A stretch of DNA of 64,000 nt from Manis javanica. Its lineage: Eukaryota; Chordata; Mammalia; Pholidota; Manidae. Position numbers and translations under genes: made by a program. Positions 24,166 to 60,539 of this stretch are shown one piece after another. The notes under the pieces were generated by a model. The model searched no databases. It was given only the letters and a program-made list of their open reading frames with translations, and was not told the origin of the DNA. The stretch covers positions 188,053,851 to 188,117,850 of the forward strand of contig NC_133156.1 of the NCBI RefSeq assembly GCF_040802235.1, read 5' to 3'. Positions within the stretch are counted from its first letter, which is position 1. Every line of letters begins with the position of its first letter.

Positions 24166-26784
24166 AAATATTCCAGCCAAATTGGAAGGCCAATTCAACA
24201 GTCTGAGGAGAAATTTGGCAAATTTTGTCTGGATGTTCCTGTGTGCTCTTTGGACGAAATGATTAAATTGCATAAATGTATGGGGGGAGAAAACCTTAAA
24301 CCACATTTTTTGACACTTAGCCACAGGGTGGCCCCCTAGCTCCATAATGACTCTATTGCCCATCCACTCCACACAATTAAAACAGCTTTTATTATTTGAA
24401 GAAGTTCCAAACATTTCTCCTAAAAAAATAAAAATGAAAATAAAAAAGTGAATTTAGCTGTAGGACCAGCAGTTCACTGTCACAAAATGCGGTCTTACGG
24501 GGCATGCTAGTGGCTTCCTCAGCAAAGTAAAATTCTGAACTCTTTTGGAAGTCACTCTGTCACTCAGATGGAAGAGACGCATGGGAAAGCAGGTTTGTAA
24601 GCATGAGAAGACATCCGGATGAGAGATTTCATTGTAAAGAGGAAGCTCACACAGGGCAAACGTCCAGCTCTGTGCAGCCCATTTACCCTACACCTCTTTA
24701 CCCCTCCCAAGCCCTCCTTCACTATGGCGAGAAGGGCCAGCACCTTCTTCTGTGCCTTCACCTCACTCCCAGCCAGACAGGGGGCCCAGGACCAGCAGGA
24801 GTGGAAGGAAAGTTCAGAGGACTGGGGCCTGGGCAAGCTGCCTTCTTGGGCAAAGCATTAGTACCTCAGGAGGTGCTAGGCTGGCAGCTGGTGGGCCGAA
24901 GCAGTAGGACATGAATGGACTGAATGTATGGCTCCTCCCACTTCTCCCCTGCACAACTGTTCTCTGGCTTCTCTTTCTTTATAGACAAAAACCTGATTTC
25001 ATGCATTAATGGAGTCTGGATAATGCCTCCAGGCAAGAATGTGCTAGAATATTAAAAATAGCCTTCCATATTACAAGGGGGGTTTCAAATCCCAGAAAGG
25101 TAAACAAGCCTATAAAATTCCTAATGACACTTGTCCACTGGACATATTCTTCAGTAATATAGTTTTAGCAATTTTAATGTGTTCTTTACATGTGAATAGG
25201 TATTTGATCTTTTTTCTTCAATAAGGGTCTCATTGACATCACTGCTTGACTGCTGTGGATACTACTGGTTATCTTATAATCTTTCACTTTTATTAAATTT
25301 ATAAGACCTATGCTTCTTATCACACATTTTACCCTCATTTCTCTGTTTTCTACTCATTTGAGAGACTAAAAAAAGTACAAGAGCAAGTACAAGTTCAAAC
25401 AGCTGTGAAAAAAATATTGCTGAACAAAGACAGTGACACTACAGAAACAGACCTGCCAGCTGGTGGACAGTGGCACTATGAGAGGGTTTGAGGTATTCAT
25501 TCATTTGTGAAAGTCTGTTGTATGTCACATGACAGGCATTGAGGGGAATCCAGACCTTGTCGGGAATGGGGTTTGAGTCCTGTAGATGGGAGCAGTGGGA
25601 GGCCCTGCCCACTGGCCCCTCAAGACCCGTTCAAACTCCCTTGGGTGTCCCTTCCTGAGCAGCAAAAGCTGAAGAACCAGAAGCCACTTTCCTGTACTTC
25701 CTGAAGTTCTGCCAGGAGGTGGTGTCTGTGTGATACTCAGAAGGTGAGTCTGGGAAGGTGGAAGTGAGGAATACAGGATAGAGTTACACTGGGAGATTGG
25801 GATGCAGTAGCATGGGGGGCGCAGAGGAGGGGTGTGTGTGCATAGCCTGGTTGCTAATGTCCCATGTGTGGGGTGGTGGGCAGTGGAGCCATGGAACTTC
25901 TGTTAGGGCAGGTCTTCTAGAACTCAGAACTCTGAGCTGCATTGTTTCTAGCTACTAGCAACCAATATGTTTCGCTGTCCTCAGAAATTCTATAGTTTTC
26001 TTACTAGTACCCTGTAATCAGTGTTTTTTTGCTTTTCATAACTAGAGTGGATTCTGTCATCTGCAAGTTGGAATCCTTCCAATAGATTACTCTATCCAAA
26101 TCACAGCTGTTCAGCCTGGGCTCAAGGAGATGTGTTGTGATACCATTTTTTTCAAATCCCCTGATGTTGTGACCAGTCTCCTATTACACTCTCTTCTAGT
26201 TACGGATCAGAGCCTTGATCTCTTCCTCCCACGTGCTTTGACGCTGAGCAGTCAGGGAGTTTCCAGCACTCCCTACCTGGCTGCTGATCTTTTCCTGTTT
26301 CCTCATCCTATTCTCTGAAGGTTTTCATTTCAACATCCAGCCTCACACTCTTCCTTGGCTCTGTTGAAGCATCTCCAGCACTGTCACTTGGTTGTCTTTT
26401 GACAGGTACAACCATGAGAACACAAACACCACAGAGAAGTAAATACATTGAGTTGCATGACTCAAAGTGGAAAAAAAACACAAGAGCTCATTGACCAGAG
26501 TTTCCAGTACGGCATCCCATGAGCACTCTCTTCAGCCAAGGCATATAATATTCCATCTACCAGCTAATGAGTGGGTATTGGGAAAAAATCTATGGTAACT
26601 CTATTCTTCAATACTGTAATTCCTCATGTGAATGACACTATCAGCTTTGCATAGAATACTACATGTAGTATACTTCTGTTGTACAAAAGGTCAGATGGCA
26701 GGAAAAGTGAATATAAGCCCTAAAAGCTGACTAGAGATGTTTCAGGTCAATAGCGCTAACTAGACAGTGAGAGAAGGCACCTGT
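24166..26784. other. Intergenic, no gene seen
   Basis: Unique-looking DNA. Overlapping plus-strand open frames at 24603-24914 have no domain. No repeat confidently recognised. Confidence 0.45.
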
Positions 26785-27715
26785 GCTAAAAAAGGATGTA
26801 AAGTAGTTCTGATTCTAACACCAAATTCCAGTGTGTCTCAGGTTTTCCCTCACACCACCAAGCAATTTTCCAACATCAGCAGAGTGTCTGACAATTCATC
26901 TCAATTCTGACACTATCTACTCAGAGACAGAACAGATCCCACAGATTAAGGGCTCAGTCCCACAAGGCTGCCCCCACCTCAGATGCCCATTGCAAGCCCA
27001 GGGTGTTACCTGTGCTTCGGACTGATTGGCTGAAAATCAGTTTCCCACAACCCCTTCCTCAGGTTTGATTCGTTTTCTAGAGCAGCTCACAGAACTCAGG
27101 AAAACATTTACTTACTAGATTACAGGCTTATTATGAAAGGATATAATTCAGGAGCAGCCAGATGGAAGAGATACATAGAGCAAGGTATGAGGGAAGGGCG
27201 AGGAGCTTTCATTACCTCTCTGAGGTGCCACTGTCTCTAAACATCTGTGTACTCTCCAAGCCAGGAGCTCTCCAAACCCCGTCCTTTGGTATTTTTATGG
27301 TGGCTTCATTACGTAGGCAAGATTGATTTAATCACTGGCCATTGACGATCAAGTCAACCACCAGCCCCGTCTTCCCTATTCGGAAACCAGGGGGTGGAAC
27401 TGAAACTTCCATCCCTCCAATCAGATGGTTTGTTCTCTGGGCAGCCAGCCCCCATCCCTAGGTGCTTTCTAGAAGACACCTCATTAACATAAACCTGGTT
27501 GTGGTGCAAAGGGACTGGTTAGGAATAATAAGACAACCATTTAACCTTTATGGCTCTGAAGCTATTTCAGGAACTGAGGACAGGAGATCAAATATTAATG
27601 ACCGAGGATGCTCTCATTGCTCTTACAGCTCTGGAAAGTCCAAGAGTTTGGGAAGCTGTGAGCCAGGAACTGTGGACGAAGACTAAATATATATTTCTTA
27701 TAAATCACAATATCA
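26785..27715 (-). mobile_element. Probable ERVL-type LTR (MER21-like)
   Basis: Antisense LTR pattern: CAGCTCACAGAACTCAGG, TTACTAGATTACAGGCTTATTATGAAAGGATA, CTCTCCAAGCCAGGAGCTCTCC, then TATTTTTATGGTGGCTTCATTACGTAGGC and a 3' block near TTATAAATCACAATATCAC. Exact subfamily uncertain. Confidence 0.5.
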
Positions 27716-27722
27716 CACTAGC

Positions 27723-27893
27723 CCAGTGGTTCGCAGCCTTGACTACACATTGGAATCACCTGGGACTTTAAATAAATGTAAATAGGGAAGCCTGAACCTA
27801 GACGAATTGAAGCAGAATTTCTGTGGGTGGAGCTCAGGCAGTTTTTAAGCTCAGGTGGTTCTAATGAGCCTGCAAGACTGAGAACCACTGGGA
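27723..27893 (+). repeat. MER5A-like hAT MITE, both terminal repeats present
   Basis: Starts CAGTGGTTCGCAG and ends with its near-perfect inverted partner CTGAGAACCACTG. About 170 bp, the size of a complete MER5A-type MITE. Inside: ATTGGAATCACCTGGGAC and GTTCTAATGAGCCTGCAAG. Confidence 0.8.
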
Positions 27894-28314
27894 AGTGTTT
27901 TCTATTTATCCTGTGAAAGTGGATTCTTCTCTTTATGAGGGTGTCTTAGGATATGAGGCAAGGTAACCACACAGGTTTTTCTAGGAAGTAGCATTTGTGG
28001 CTGGAGGTTAGCTTCTGTTTGGACTCTTGCACAGATCAGGCGGATTTGGTGTGAATGAGAGCCAGACAAGGGCATGAAACTGGCAGCAGGGACCGCTGGG
28101 CTACCTTGGAGTCCCCCTTAGATGGTGCTTTGTCTTCCAGCCGGCAAAGACTCCAACAGCCAGCCCACAGACCCCATCCGCTGTCCTGGAATTGGGACGG
28201 CTGAGTCCTCTTTTCAGGGCTGAACCTGAAGGCACCATTCACAAGGCTTTTTAGTTTCTACCAAAGAACATCAGCGGCAAATGGGTCAGGAGAGTGGGAA
28301 AATATTTTCTTTAG
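27894..28314. other. Intergenic, no feature seen
   Basis: No gene or repeat recognised. Confidence 0.45.
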
Positions 28315-28640
28315 AGCAGGAGTTGGCAAATTTTTCCATTAAGAACCAGAGGGTAAGTTATTTAGGCTTTCTGAGACAAGAGGTAAAATCAAGGCTATCG
28401 TGTAGGTTCTTATACGACAAAAGAGAAAACTCCTGCCCTGCCCTGTCCGACCCCAGACCATTTGTCTGGGGTGGGCCATCAGCAGTGCAACAGCTTGCTG
28501 GCATGAATGGAATCATACAACATACAGCACTGCACTCGTTCGTGTGGGCTTCTGTCAGTCCTGGCAATTGTTGCACTTGTGTTTCTGTAAGGACTGAATG
28601 TAGTGGACACCGCTCACAAGATTCTGGGGCTGCCTTTTTG
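28315..28640 (+). repeat. Possible hAT/Charlie fragment
   Basis: GAGCAGGAGTTGGCAAATTTTTCCATTAAG and AGTTATTTAGGCTTTCTGAGA resemble the left end of a common hAT-derived MITE. The right part is too diverged to confirm. Confidence 0.4.
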
Positions 28641-28920
28641 TCATGAGATTGGCTCTTTTAGAGGAGCTTGGCTGGAAGTAAGGAAGGCCTGTGAGCGATC
28701 CAGCCGGCCAGCCCAGGGTGCTCTGCAGACAACCAAGATAAATGGTACACTGATGCTACAAAAGTGCCTCGCAACAAACCAGTTGCCTTGTGACAGGCAC
28801 ACTAACCAGGAAACTGAATCTGACCAGTGAAGTTGATTAGGGAGGTCCCTCTTGACCTGAATCCTACTGCCTCAGAGACTCATTAGCCTCCATTTACTTA
28901 AAATAAAAAAATTTTTTTTA

Positions 28921-28937
28921 CAGGGCAGACATATTCT
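28921..28937 (-). repeat. Target-site duplication, copy A
   Basis: CAGGGCAGACATATTCT, repeated exactly at 29034-29050. The two copies flank a 96-bp insert. Confidence 0.85.
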
Positions 28938-29033
28938 TTTTTTTTGTAGGAGAGCAAGGTACAGGCTTTTATTTAGAGATAAAGTGAGAGAATAGAGCTC
29001 CTGGCTCATGCCAGGAGGGGACAAGAGGGTCCC
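28938..29033 (-). mobile_element. 96-bp processed retrosequence
   Basis: On the minus strand it starts GGGACCCTCTTGTCC, contains a perfect 8-bp hairpin (CTCCTGGC, loop ATGA, GCCAGGAG), then AATAAA, then about 22 nt later a run of A's that abuts the 17-bp target-site duplication. This is the mark of L1-mediated reverse transcription of a polyadenylated RNA. The short length, hairpin and signal spacing would fit the R region of a retroviral transcript or a 5'-truncated mRNA 3' end. The source is unknown. Confidence 0.7.
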
Positions 29034-29050
29034 CAGGGCAGACATATTCT
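29034..29050 (-). repeat. Target-site duplication, copy B
   Basis: Exact second copy of the 17 bp at 28921-28937. Confidence 0.85.
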
Positions 29051-29072
29051 GCAGTAGAACAGCCTTGTTGTT

Positions 29073-29100
29073 TCACTCACATATTCTGCCCTGTGAGTGA
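29073..29100. repeat. Perfect 9-bp inverted repeat
   Basis: TCACTCACA (29073-29081) and TGTGAGTGA (29092-29100) with a 10-nt spacer, lying just beyond the retrosequence. Probably chance. Confidence 0.6.
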
Positions 29101-29599
29101 GTGTGAGTCAAATTTTTTAACTACAACTCATTTCCAGAGTTCAGGGCTGCTCTGTATTACCGTGAAGGAGCTGTGCACTGCATAACTCCAGAGAGCACCA
29201 TTTACCCAGGATGCAATGTGAACAGCTGCCTGTGGAACCAACCGCACAGTGCAGGCAGCAGAGTGTTAGCAGAATCCATTGCCTGGACACAGACTACATT
29301 TTAACTTAGCATATGGTCCTGATACATAAATCTTCATCAGTTATACATGCTTGGGGAAAAGGCTCTTCAAATTAGCTAAGTATTCTGGGTAACCCATTAG
29401 CCAGAAATCCTTTCTTAGAGGGCCAACAGATTAAAATGATTGACCTGTATTTGATAACTAAGATTGTACAGTATCTCCTTTGGGTGTGTATGTGTGGAGA
29501 ATGAACTGTAGAGAAGGTGGGCAGTGATTACATTTTGAATATCCTGCTACTCTATATCTGATTTGAGAGTCAACACTGACAGGGCATGTTCCAGATGCC
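29101..29599. other. Intergenic, no feature seen
   Basis: No gene or repeat recognised between the inverted repeat and the next MIR. Confidence 0.45.
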
Positions 29600-29770
29600 A
29601 CACACCTTTCTGAGCACTTACATATGTTAGTTCCCCTATTCTTCACCATAGATTGTGCCATTGGTACAATTATCCCCATTTCAAAGATGAGGAGACTGAG
29701 GCCCAGTGAGGTTATCCTGCCCAGGGTCATACAGCAAGTTCTGGCCCTAGAACCCAGACAGTGCACACAC
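29600..29770 (-). repeat. MIR SINE
   Basis: TTATCCCCATTTCAAAGATGAGGAGACTGAGGCCCAGTGAGG and GGGTCATACAGCAAGTTCTGG follow the antisense MIR order. Confidence 0.75.
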
Positions 29771-32700
29771 CCACTTCCTACATTGTTCATGCCATTCATG
29801 AATGCACTCATGAGTGCTTGGAGCAGCCTCAGGTGACCCAACAGATCCACATACCTCCTCTTCGCCTGGGAAGGGGAAGCTTATGAAATTACTCCTCTTG
29901 ATTTGGCTGCATTACAGTTGAAATCACTGAGAACTAATCGCAACCTCCAAACACTTTCCATGACAGAGAACCAGGGCAGCCACACTCCAGGGTGGGGATC
30001 TAGTAACAGGCCCCATCAGGCCCTTGATCTGTGCAAACTCTCTTCTAATCCCTTTGGGCCTTGCTCAGAAACTAAACCAGTTTCTGTATGACATGAAAAG
30101 CTGGAAATGTCCAGGTCAGAACAGGGACCTGAGGCCCCAGGGTCTAGACACTAAGGCTTCCAGTGTGAGCTTGCAGGATAATCCTATTATGACAGGCTTC
30201 TAAATCCCCTAATTGTGCTGGAATGTGGTATCACTAAAAACCAGATTACTGAAAAGAATGGGCCAGGCAGGTGTGGGGGTGCTGATGGTGGAGGCACGGC
30301 AAAATGTCTCATGCAGGGACTTCCTAGGTAACTGTATGGACAAGGGCATTCTTCCAACTTGGCTCTTGGCTTACAGATGTTGTTCAGTTAAGGTCTGTCA
30401 ACCTAGTTGTTCTAACAAGACCTAACTTTATGGAAGGATGTGGCAAAACCACTCCCTTTTTGCAAGAGCTCTGGTAATGTTGAAGAGGAGGAGTCCAGAA
30501 GCAACCAAGTACAGCCACGTTACTGATGCTCTGCAGGAGCTTTGCCCATCTGAGCAGGTCTACCCTGCTTCAGGGGGTCATGCTGGCTAAAAGCAGCTAG
30601 AAAAATCAATTAAATCTTCGGCAGGCCATCCCCTAGAAGGGCTCCATCAGTAAATGCCATTTCAAAGCACAAGAAAGGAATAAAGGCACATGCAGATCCT
30701 AATAGAAATAGTGTATTCATTTTTGAGGACTGCTATGTTTTAAGGCAAATGTCACACACAGAAAACAGAGACGAACAGTATTTACATGTTAGGAGACAAT
30801 AGTGGGGGAGGCATCTACAGACAATGAGACAGTGGGAGTTTCTCCAGCTGGGTCACTTCCGGTCTGATTCCTCTTGTGGACTAAAAAACAAGAAAAATGG
30901 CACCTCCTCCATCCCTGGGCAGAGGTGGGGTAATCACATCAGGATTTTACACAGTTGCACCATTCTCCAGGCTGCAGCACTCTCCTCACTGCATGTCAGG
31001 TCAGAGGATGCGAGGTCACTGGCTCTTACTGTCCAGCTCTAATTTCCATGTTTTGTGAATTCACCTTTAGAAACAGGAGAATCAGGGTACGAAAGCCACA
31101 CAACCTGCAATCAGCTAGCCTCTGTCCAGCTCAAACTTGCTTGCACTGGAGCTGAAATAATACACCACACATGCATATAAATGCATATATATGTGGAAGA
31201 AGGAAAGATCTTCTTAAGCCTGGAATATAACAACTCTTCATGTGCAGTTTGGAATCAAACAGTGTGACTGTTTCCCCTTTAAAAACAAAGGGTACCATAC
31301 CAGTAACACGCTCTAGGCAGAGGAGAAAGGTTTCCAGGCCCCTCTCGGCACAGTTCCAGGTCACTCCTGGCTGCGTAGGAAATGCAGGTGGCTTAGCTGA
31401 TTTGAGTTGGAAGAACTGGGCCTTCCCACTGGTAGTTCAGCTCTGCACCCCATGGCTCATCCCCGCCATCCTGCTTAAGCTCACACTCTGAATTTTAAAG
31501 TGTTAGAGCTTGACTGTGTCTGTCCTGTCTGCCATTCTCATCACATCACCATGTGACACACATTGTAATGGCATGTTCCTCTCCTGTGACAGGGCCTGGG
31601 TGACAGCAACAGCATACACAGCAACAGAGAAAACAAGGGAATGAAGGAGGCCGAAACTTTGGGAGTGTTAATAATGGCCTGCTGTGGGGCAGCAGAAATG
31701 GTGCCTGGGTCTGGGAGTCACAGGGAAGTCAGGAGCCCGGAAATGTGGTGCAAGGCAGGTAATGAATCTAGGAGCACTTGAAGGACATTGGCAAGAGGCT
31801 GCATCTGAGCTATCCAATAACTACAAAGAGAACAGGTGGCGAGATGAAAGTTGCTAATCATACAGAGAACAAAGCCCTGCTCATAAAAAGCTGTCTTCAC
31901 CAGAAAGGTATCATTTAGTGAAAAATAAAAAGAGTGTAGGGGTGTTAGCACTTGGTATCCAAGGAGTGAAATGGTTGTTTTCACGGATTCACTCAGTTCA
32001 CCTGGCCACATCCCTCTGGGATAGGTGAGAGGCAGGTGACATCAGCCCCATTTTACAAATGTGGTAAAGCGAGGCTGCAGGACTTGCTCCATGTCGCACC
32101 ACAGACACATGCCAATAGCCACAGCAGTGGTGTGCCGTTAGGTCTGCCCAGTCACTGGCAACATGGGTCTTCTTTATAAAGCCCCCTCACCTGGATGCAG
32201 ACCAAGTCAGCAGGTATCTGGAGGAACGTGGACATTTGGCTTGTAATTTTAAACTTTGATGTACTGGCAGGAAAGGGAACCAAGTCCAAGGAAATTAGTG
32301 GAAGCCAGGGGATTTGGGGACATGGGAACCCAATTGGTGGGTTCATGATTTTTAATTTAAAAAATTATTTTTCTTAAGTGCAGCATTTTAGGGAGAGTTT
32401 GTTGAATTAAAATAATAGACTAGTAACCTAACAAGGGTCCTGAATAACATGGCCACATCTCACCTCCCTGGAGGAAGAGGCCCTTCTCTGGCCGGTTGCC
32501 AAATCTGAATGGATGGGGATAAAGCTACAGAGTTATCAGAGGCCCAGGTCATGGAAGCAGAAAATCTCCCCAGGACTGGGATGGGAATGGGGACAAAAGT
32601 ATATGTGTGCATCCTGTCTTGATTAGGGTACTTCCCCACCCCTTGCAGACTGCACTTCCCTTCCTTTCTTGGACCTCAGAACTCAAATTGTCTCCCTAAT

Positions 32701-32979
32701 GCCACTGACCAGGGACCTCAGCAGTGCCAACAGCCTCTGGAGTATTTCTGACTCGACCATGTGCCGCACCCCCAACTCACAACAACCAGATTCAGAAGCT
32801 GGCCACCCCTAGCTGTCGCACAACCTCTGCACCCCTCGTGAGCCCTGTCAGCAAATTCTAGCCAAGGCAAAGAATTTTGGAATTCTTCCAATTATTGCGC
32901 CTGGTGAGGCGAGGTGACAGATGATGGCAAAACCCCCAGGTTGCCCAGAAGGCACCCAGTGCAGAGTGGACAGGGTGCA
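29771..32979. other. SLC1A4 downstream flank or distal 3' UTR
   Basis: Unique-looking sequence with one probable MIR-like stretch (about 32040-32130, CCCCATTTTACAAATGTGG). An ATTAAA on the minus strand at 32356-32351 could serve a longer SLC1A4 transcript. No independent gene is supported. Confidence 0.45.
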
Positions 32980-33314
32980 GCGAGAACATCTGCATTTATT
33001 TTCCGAGCTTTAGCCACCAGGTCTCTGTGAGCCCGTCACTCCCCTGAGCCTGGCAGCTCGAGGGTATGTCTCCAAACAGAGCCCAGTGCACACACAGTTG
33101 TTGCACCTGGTTGTGGATCAAGCCAAATGTCAGTGTTCTGGTCCTTGGTAACCAGTTCCCACTGGGAAACCTGACGCCTGTGCCGAAAAGTACCCCTCAC
33201 ACCCGTGACCGGGCCAAAGCGCTGCTTGGGAGGCTGAGAGTGGCACCCAGGGTCCAGTGGTGACTGACAGGGTGGTACACCACAGCTGGCAGGTGAGCCC
33301 GAAGTCCAGCACCT
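32980..33314 (-). other. SLC1A4: SLC1A4 proximal 3' UTR
   Basis: Sequence from the stop codon to just past the first canonical poly(A) signal, about 315 nt downstream. No open frame continues. Longer 3' UTR forms reaching further left are likely from what I recall of the human gene, but the sequence alone does not mark their ends. Confidence 0.6.
32995..33000 (-). terminator. Candidate proximal poly(A) signal AATAAA
   Basis: A canonical AATAAA hexamer on the minus strand, followed within about 30 nt by a T/G/C-rich stretch (TGTTCTCGCTGCACCCTGTCC begins just downstream). It is the first canonical hexamer after the SLC1A4 stop codon. The next in this orientation, near 28970, belongs to an inserted retrosequence. 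Confidence 0.5.
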
Positions 33315-57470
<24,156 letters not shown>

Positions 57471-58975
57471 GTGCCAGGGGCCCCCGCGCGCACCCCTCGC
57501 TCTGGCCGCCGGTGCCGGTGGAGGGGAGGTCGTGCGGGGGGCGCTGCCCGAGGCCGCTGGGACGCGGGCTGAGCCGGCCCATCCCCGCGCCCGCCGCCGC
57601 CTCCGGGCCCTGCTAACGGGTGCCGGCTCCCAGCGCCCGCGGGGTGGCACAGCCTGAGGGACGGCTCGGGCTCGTTGGCACCTGCCCAGACCGCTCGGGC
57701 CGGCCGGGGTCTGGGCCCTCGGGGTCAGAGGGCCCAGGAGAACCTGGAACGCAGTCGCGTTCCTTGTCCTGTGGGCTGGGGGAGGAAAGGGATTCCCTCC
57801 AGAGTTGCAGCTTTCATGCGCACTCGGCTCGTCGTGGGCGCGAGAGCACACCGGCCTCTCGCATAGGGGCCGGCGCGGTGAGAGGGCCCCCGGCTGTCCT
57901 TCCGCCGTTTAGTTCTCCATCAAATCCTCCCCTCCAACAAGAGTCCTGTGGGGTTAACAGCTGTAAAGCATGCCGGGGTCCCCAGCGTAGGCCCTGGCCC
58001 CCAGACAAAGGATAGCTAGCTGAATGAATGAATGAACTAGAAAAGCCTTTACTACCCGCTCATTAGGGCTCCGACAAAGTCTCGCCCGTTAAGCGATACG
58101 GATCAGCCAGCGTCCGGTCGGGGTTAGCGCACATTAGCCCGCTCAGAGGCGCGTGGCTTGGATAGGCCCTGGATTGCCCGGCAGCTGTCTGCAGTGTGTG
58201 GTTTGAAGATGCAAAACTCTTCTAGAAGAAACAGATCTCTCTCTCCAGCACTGCAGGCTGTTTTTTTACCACATAACTCGACTGAAACACACAGCCACTG
58301 GATTTTTAACCTCTTCCATTCCCTGGCCTCCAGGCATCGTGCAAAAAAAAGTGCGAACAGCCGTTTAGCCCCCCTGCATAGATGGTTCTTTCATGCTCAC
58401 ATTTGATTCATTTCCTTTTTTTTTCAACTTTTATTTGATATCTGCTCTGGTCATGGCCATGAAAGAGAAACCTCTGCAGAGTCGTTTTGCTCTGGTACAT
58501 TTACTAAATTTTTTATATTTTCTCATTCTGCTTTTGAAAGGAATCGTTCTTTTAAGACCTGTTAAAGGAAAAGTCTTACATGTGGCTAACCTGGATGAAG
58601 GAGGAAGGCAATTTACAAACAGGGTGTACAGAAAAGGAGTCATCGTAAGAAGTCATACCATATTTGTGTAAATCAAAATGCCTTCCCAAGGAAATTTAAA
58701 GAGCTGTCCAAAGCTTGAGACAGTAAGCATTTTGCCGCTTGAAGCCCACCAGCCAGCCACCCACTATTGGACCTTGAAGGTTTTTTTTGAGGGAGGAAAC
58801 AGAGTTTGTGTCAGGTGAAGAACTATAAATATTTTTATCTGATTTTGGAGAATGCAGTTTATTTCTCTGTGTGCACTAAAAAGAGAGGAATTTCTACAGA
58901 CACACTCTGTTTTGCTAACCAGCAGTTCCTTTTGTTTTGACTAGCACTTTTATGGGAAGAACTCTCAAATCATGC
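57471..58975. other. SLC1A4 upstream flank
   Basis: The first 700 bp are GC-rich island DNA. From about 58150 the sequence turns AT-rich, with a short (TGAA)n at 58020-58034 and T-rich runs near 58410. I see no gene, and the open frames in the GC-rich part have no family resemblance. Confidence 0.5.
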
Positions 58976-58979
58976 TCCA

Positions 58980-59460
58980 GAAATTGATTTCCAGTTGCTT
59001 GATGTCCATCTCCACCTGGATATTCTGCAGGCATCCAACTCAACATGTCCAAAACTGAACTCATGGTTGCATTCCTCCAGCCTGCTCATCCTTCTGACTG
59101 CCCTGTTTCTGTTACCAATGTCACTGACTGCCCAGCAAGCTCTGCTTGAAACCTCAGTGACCTTTGATTCTTACTTCTCCAGTGTCTCCTCTCATCTGAT
59201 CAATTGCCACAACCCACAGACACTGCTTTCACAATATTTATCACATCCACCCCTCCTCTCCATTCCCACTGCTACCATATGGGCTCAGTTCTTATTTCCT
59301 CACTTCCTATCTTGACTATCAAAGTGTTCTCCTAGTCTTACCACTTCCAATGTTCCTCCTGTTCCAGCCATCCTATATTTTGTCTTGCCCCAGGCCAATC
59401 ATCCTAATGAATAATACACATGTTAAGATTAGGTTCAGCTTTCATCCAGCAGGGGATTTT
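58980..59460 (+). repeat. L2 LINE fragment
   Basis: CTGCAGGCATCCAACTCAACATGTCCAAAACTGAACTCATGG, GTGACCTTTGATTCTTACTTC and CTCTCCATTCCCACTGCTACC are L2 landmarks. The translation is a decayed LINE RT C-terminal region. Confidence 0.8.
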
Positions 59461-59659
59461 TTAAAAAAAGAAGAAGAATGCCATCTGTCCCTTTAAGAAC
59501 ATTTCGTAAAAGCTGCGCACACTATATCCTTTATATTTCATTTAGTCACATGACCTCACTTAGCAAAAAAAAAGTAATATTTATTTTGCACAAGCATATA
59601 ACCAGTTAAAAATCAGGGCCTCTGTTACTAAGGAAGCAGGAAAGAATTATACTGGAGGA

Positions 59660-59965
59660 CAACTTCATATCACTTCTTGTTCGAAAGCTTTCAGTGGCTC
59701 CCAACTGAATTAAGATTAGGCTCTTTATCCTGGCCTTCAAGACCTACCGTGATCTGGCCTGAGCTCACTCTCCAGGCTTGTGCTGTCTATACATGTTACA
59801 AAGACAGGACTGTGTGCTGCTTCCACATTTTCTTGCTTTTCCATTCAGTCCCAGTTTAGATATCACTTCTCTCCCAAAGCCTTTCTTGGTCCACTTTGCT
59901 CCAGTTCTGCTGGCTGCCCATAGCTTTGTGCTCTTCCTGTGCACCCCAAAACTGTGTTAATTGCT
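59660..59965 (+). repeat. L2 LINE 3' end
   Basis: TTTCAGTGGCTCCCAACTG, CTGGCCTTCAAGACCTACCGTGATCTGGCCTGAGC, then TTAGATATCACTTCTCTCCC and CCTTTCTTGGTCC. Continues the L2 at 58980-59460 after a non-L2 gap. Confidence 0.8.
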
Positions 59966-60539
59966 AACCCTCAGTTGGGACTGGGGAACTCCCTGCACTG
60001 GACATAAATGTGGTGCTGAGTGGGAGAGCAGTGTTTGGGGTGCCTTCTGTCAGTCCTAATGCCTCTCTCATTGAACTAGCAACACCTCTCCCTGAGGAGG
60101 AGCTCGTCTCTTGGGCCTTCTTTCAGGGACTGGCTGTTCAATAGCTGCTCTGCCTACATGTGAGGCAAGCCAAAAAATAGGTGTCCACTCCTGGCCTCCC
60201 CAACAGTTGGAAAGGGTTTCACTTTTTGCCTTCTTTTTCTTTCCTTCTTCCTTTCCCTAATCCTTCTTCTTTCGCTCTTCCCTTACATTTCTTTTTGTCT
60301 TTTCATAATTTTACATGTCTCCTGCTTATAAGTACTAAGTACACACAACAAAAGTTTGATTCCTGTATTTAGACACCTTCCCCATAACACTTACATATGC
60401 TATCTCTGGGTTGTAGATGTATAAGTACCAAATTGCAAAATACCTTAAAAGGCGTCTAGTCCGGTACCAGTCACGATCACCACCACCATCATTGGGGGCT
60501 TGTATGTTTCCACAGGTTAGAGTATTGTCCAGCAAGTAT
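59966..60539. other. Upstream flank with pyrimidine-rich tract
   Basis: 60215-60305 is mostly C/T on the plus strand (CTTTCCTTCTTCCTTTCCC). The rest is unassigned. Confidence 0.45.

Noticed and set aside
27723..27893. Long imperfect palindrome that could be a hairpin RNA gene
   Set aside because: Its ends and interior match a MER5A-type MITE, which explains the inverted termini.
28968..28973. AATAAA as a distal SLC1A4 poly(A) signal
   Set aside because: It is internal to the 96-bp retrosequence enclosed by target-site duplications, so it came with the insertion, although it could in principle be used.
29771..32979. A second gene (such as CEP68, the downstream neighbour in human as I recall) in the left part of the window
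   Set aside because: No exon with splice signals or matching translation was found. The neighbour would lie further away in human gene order.
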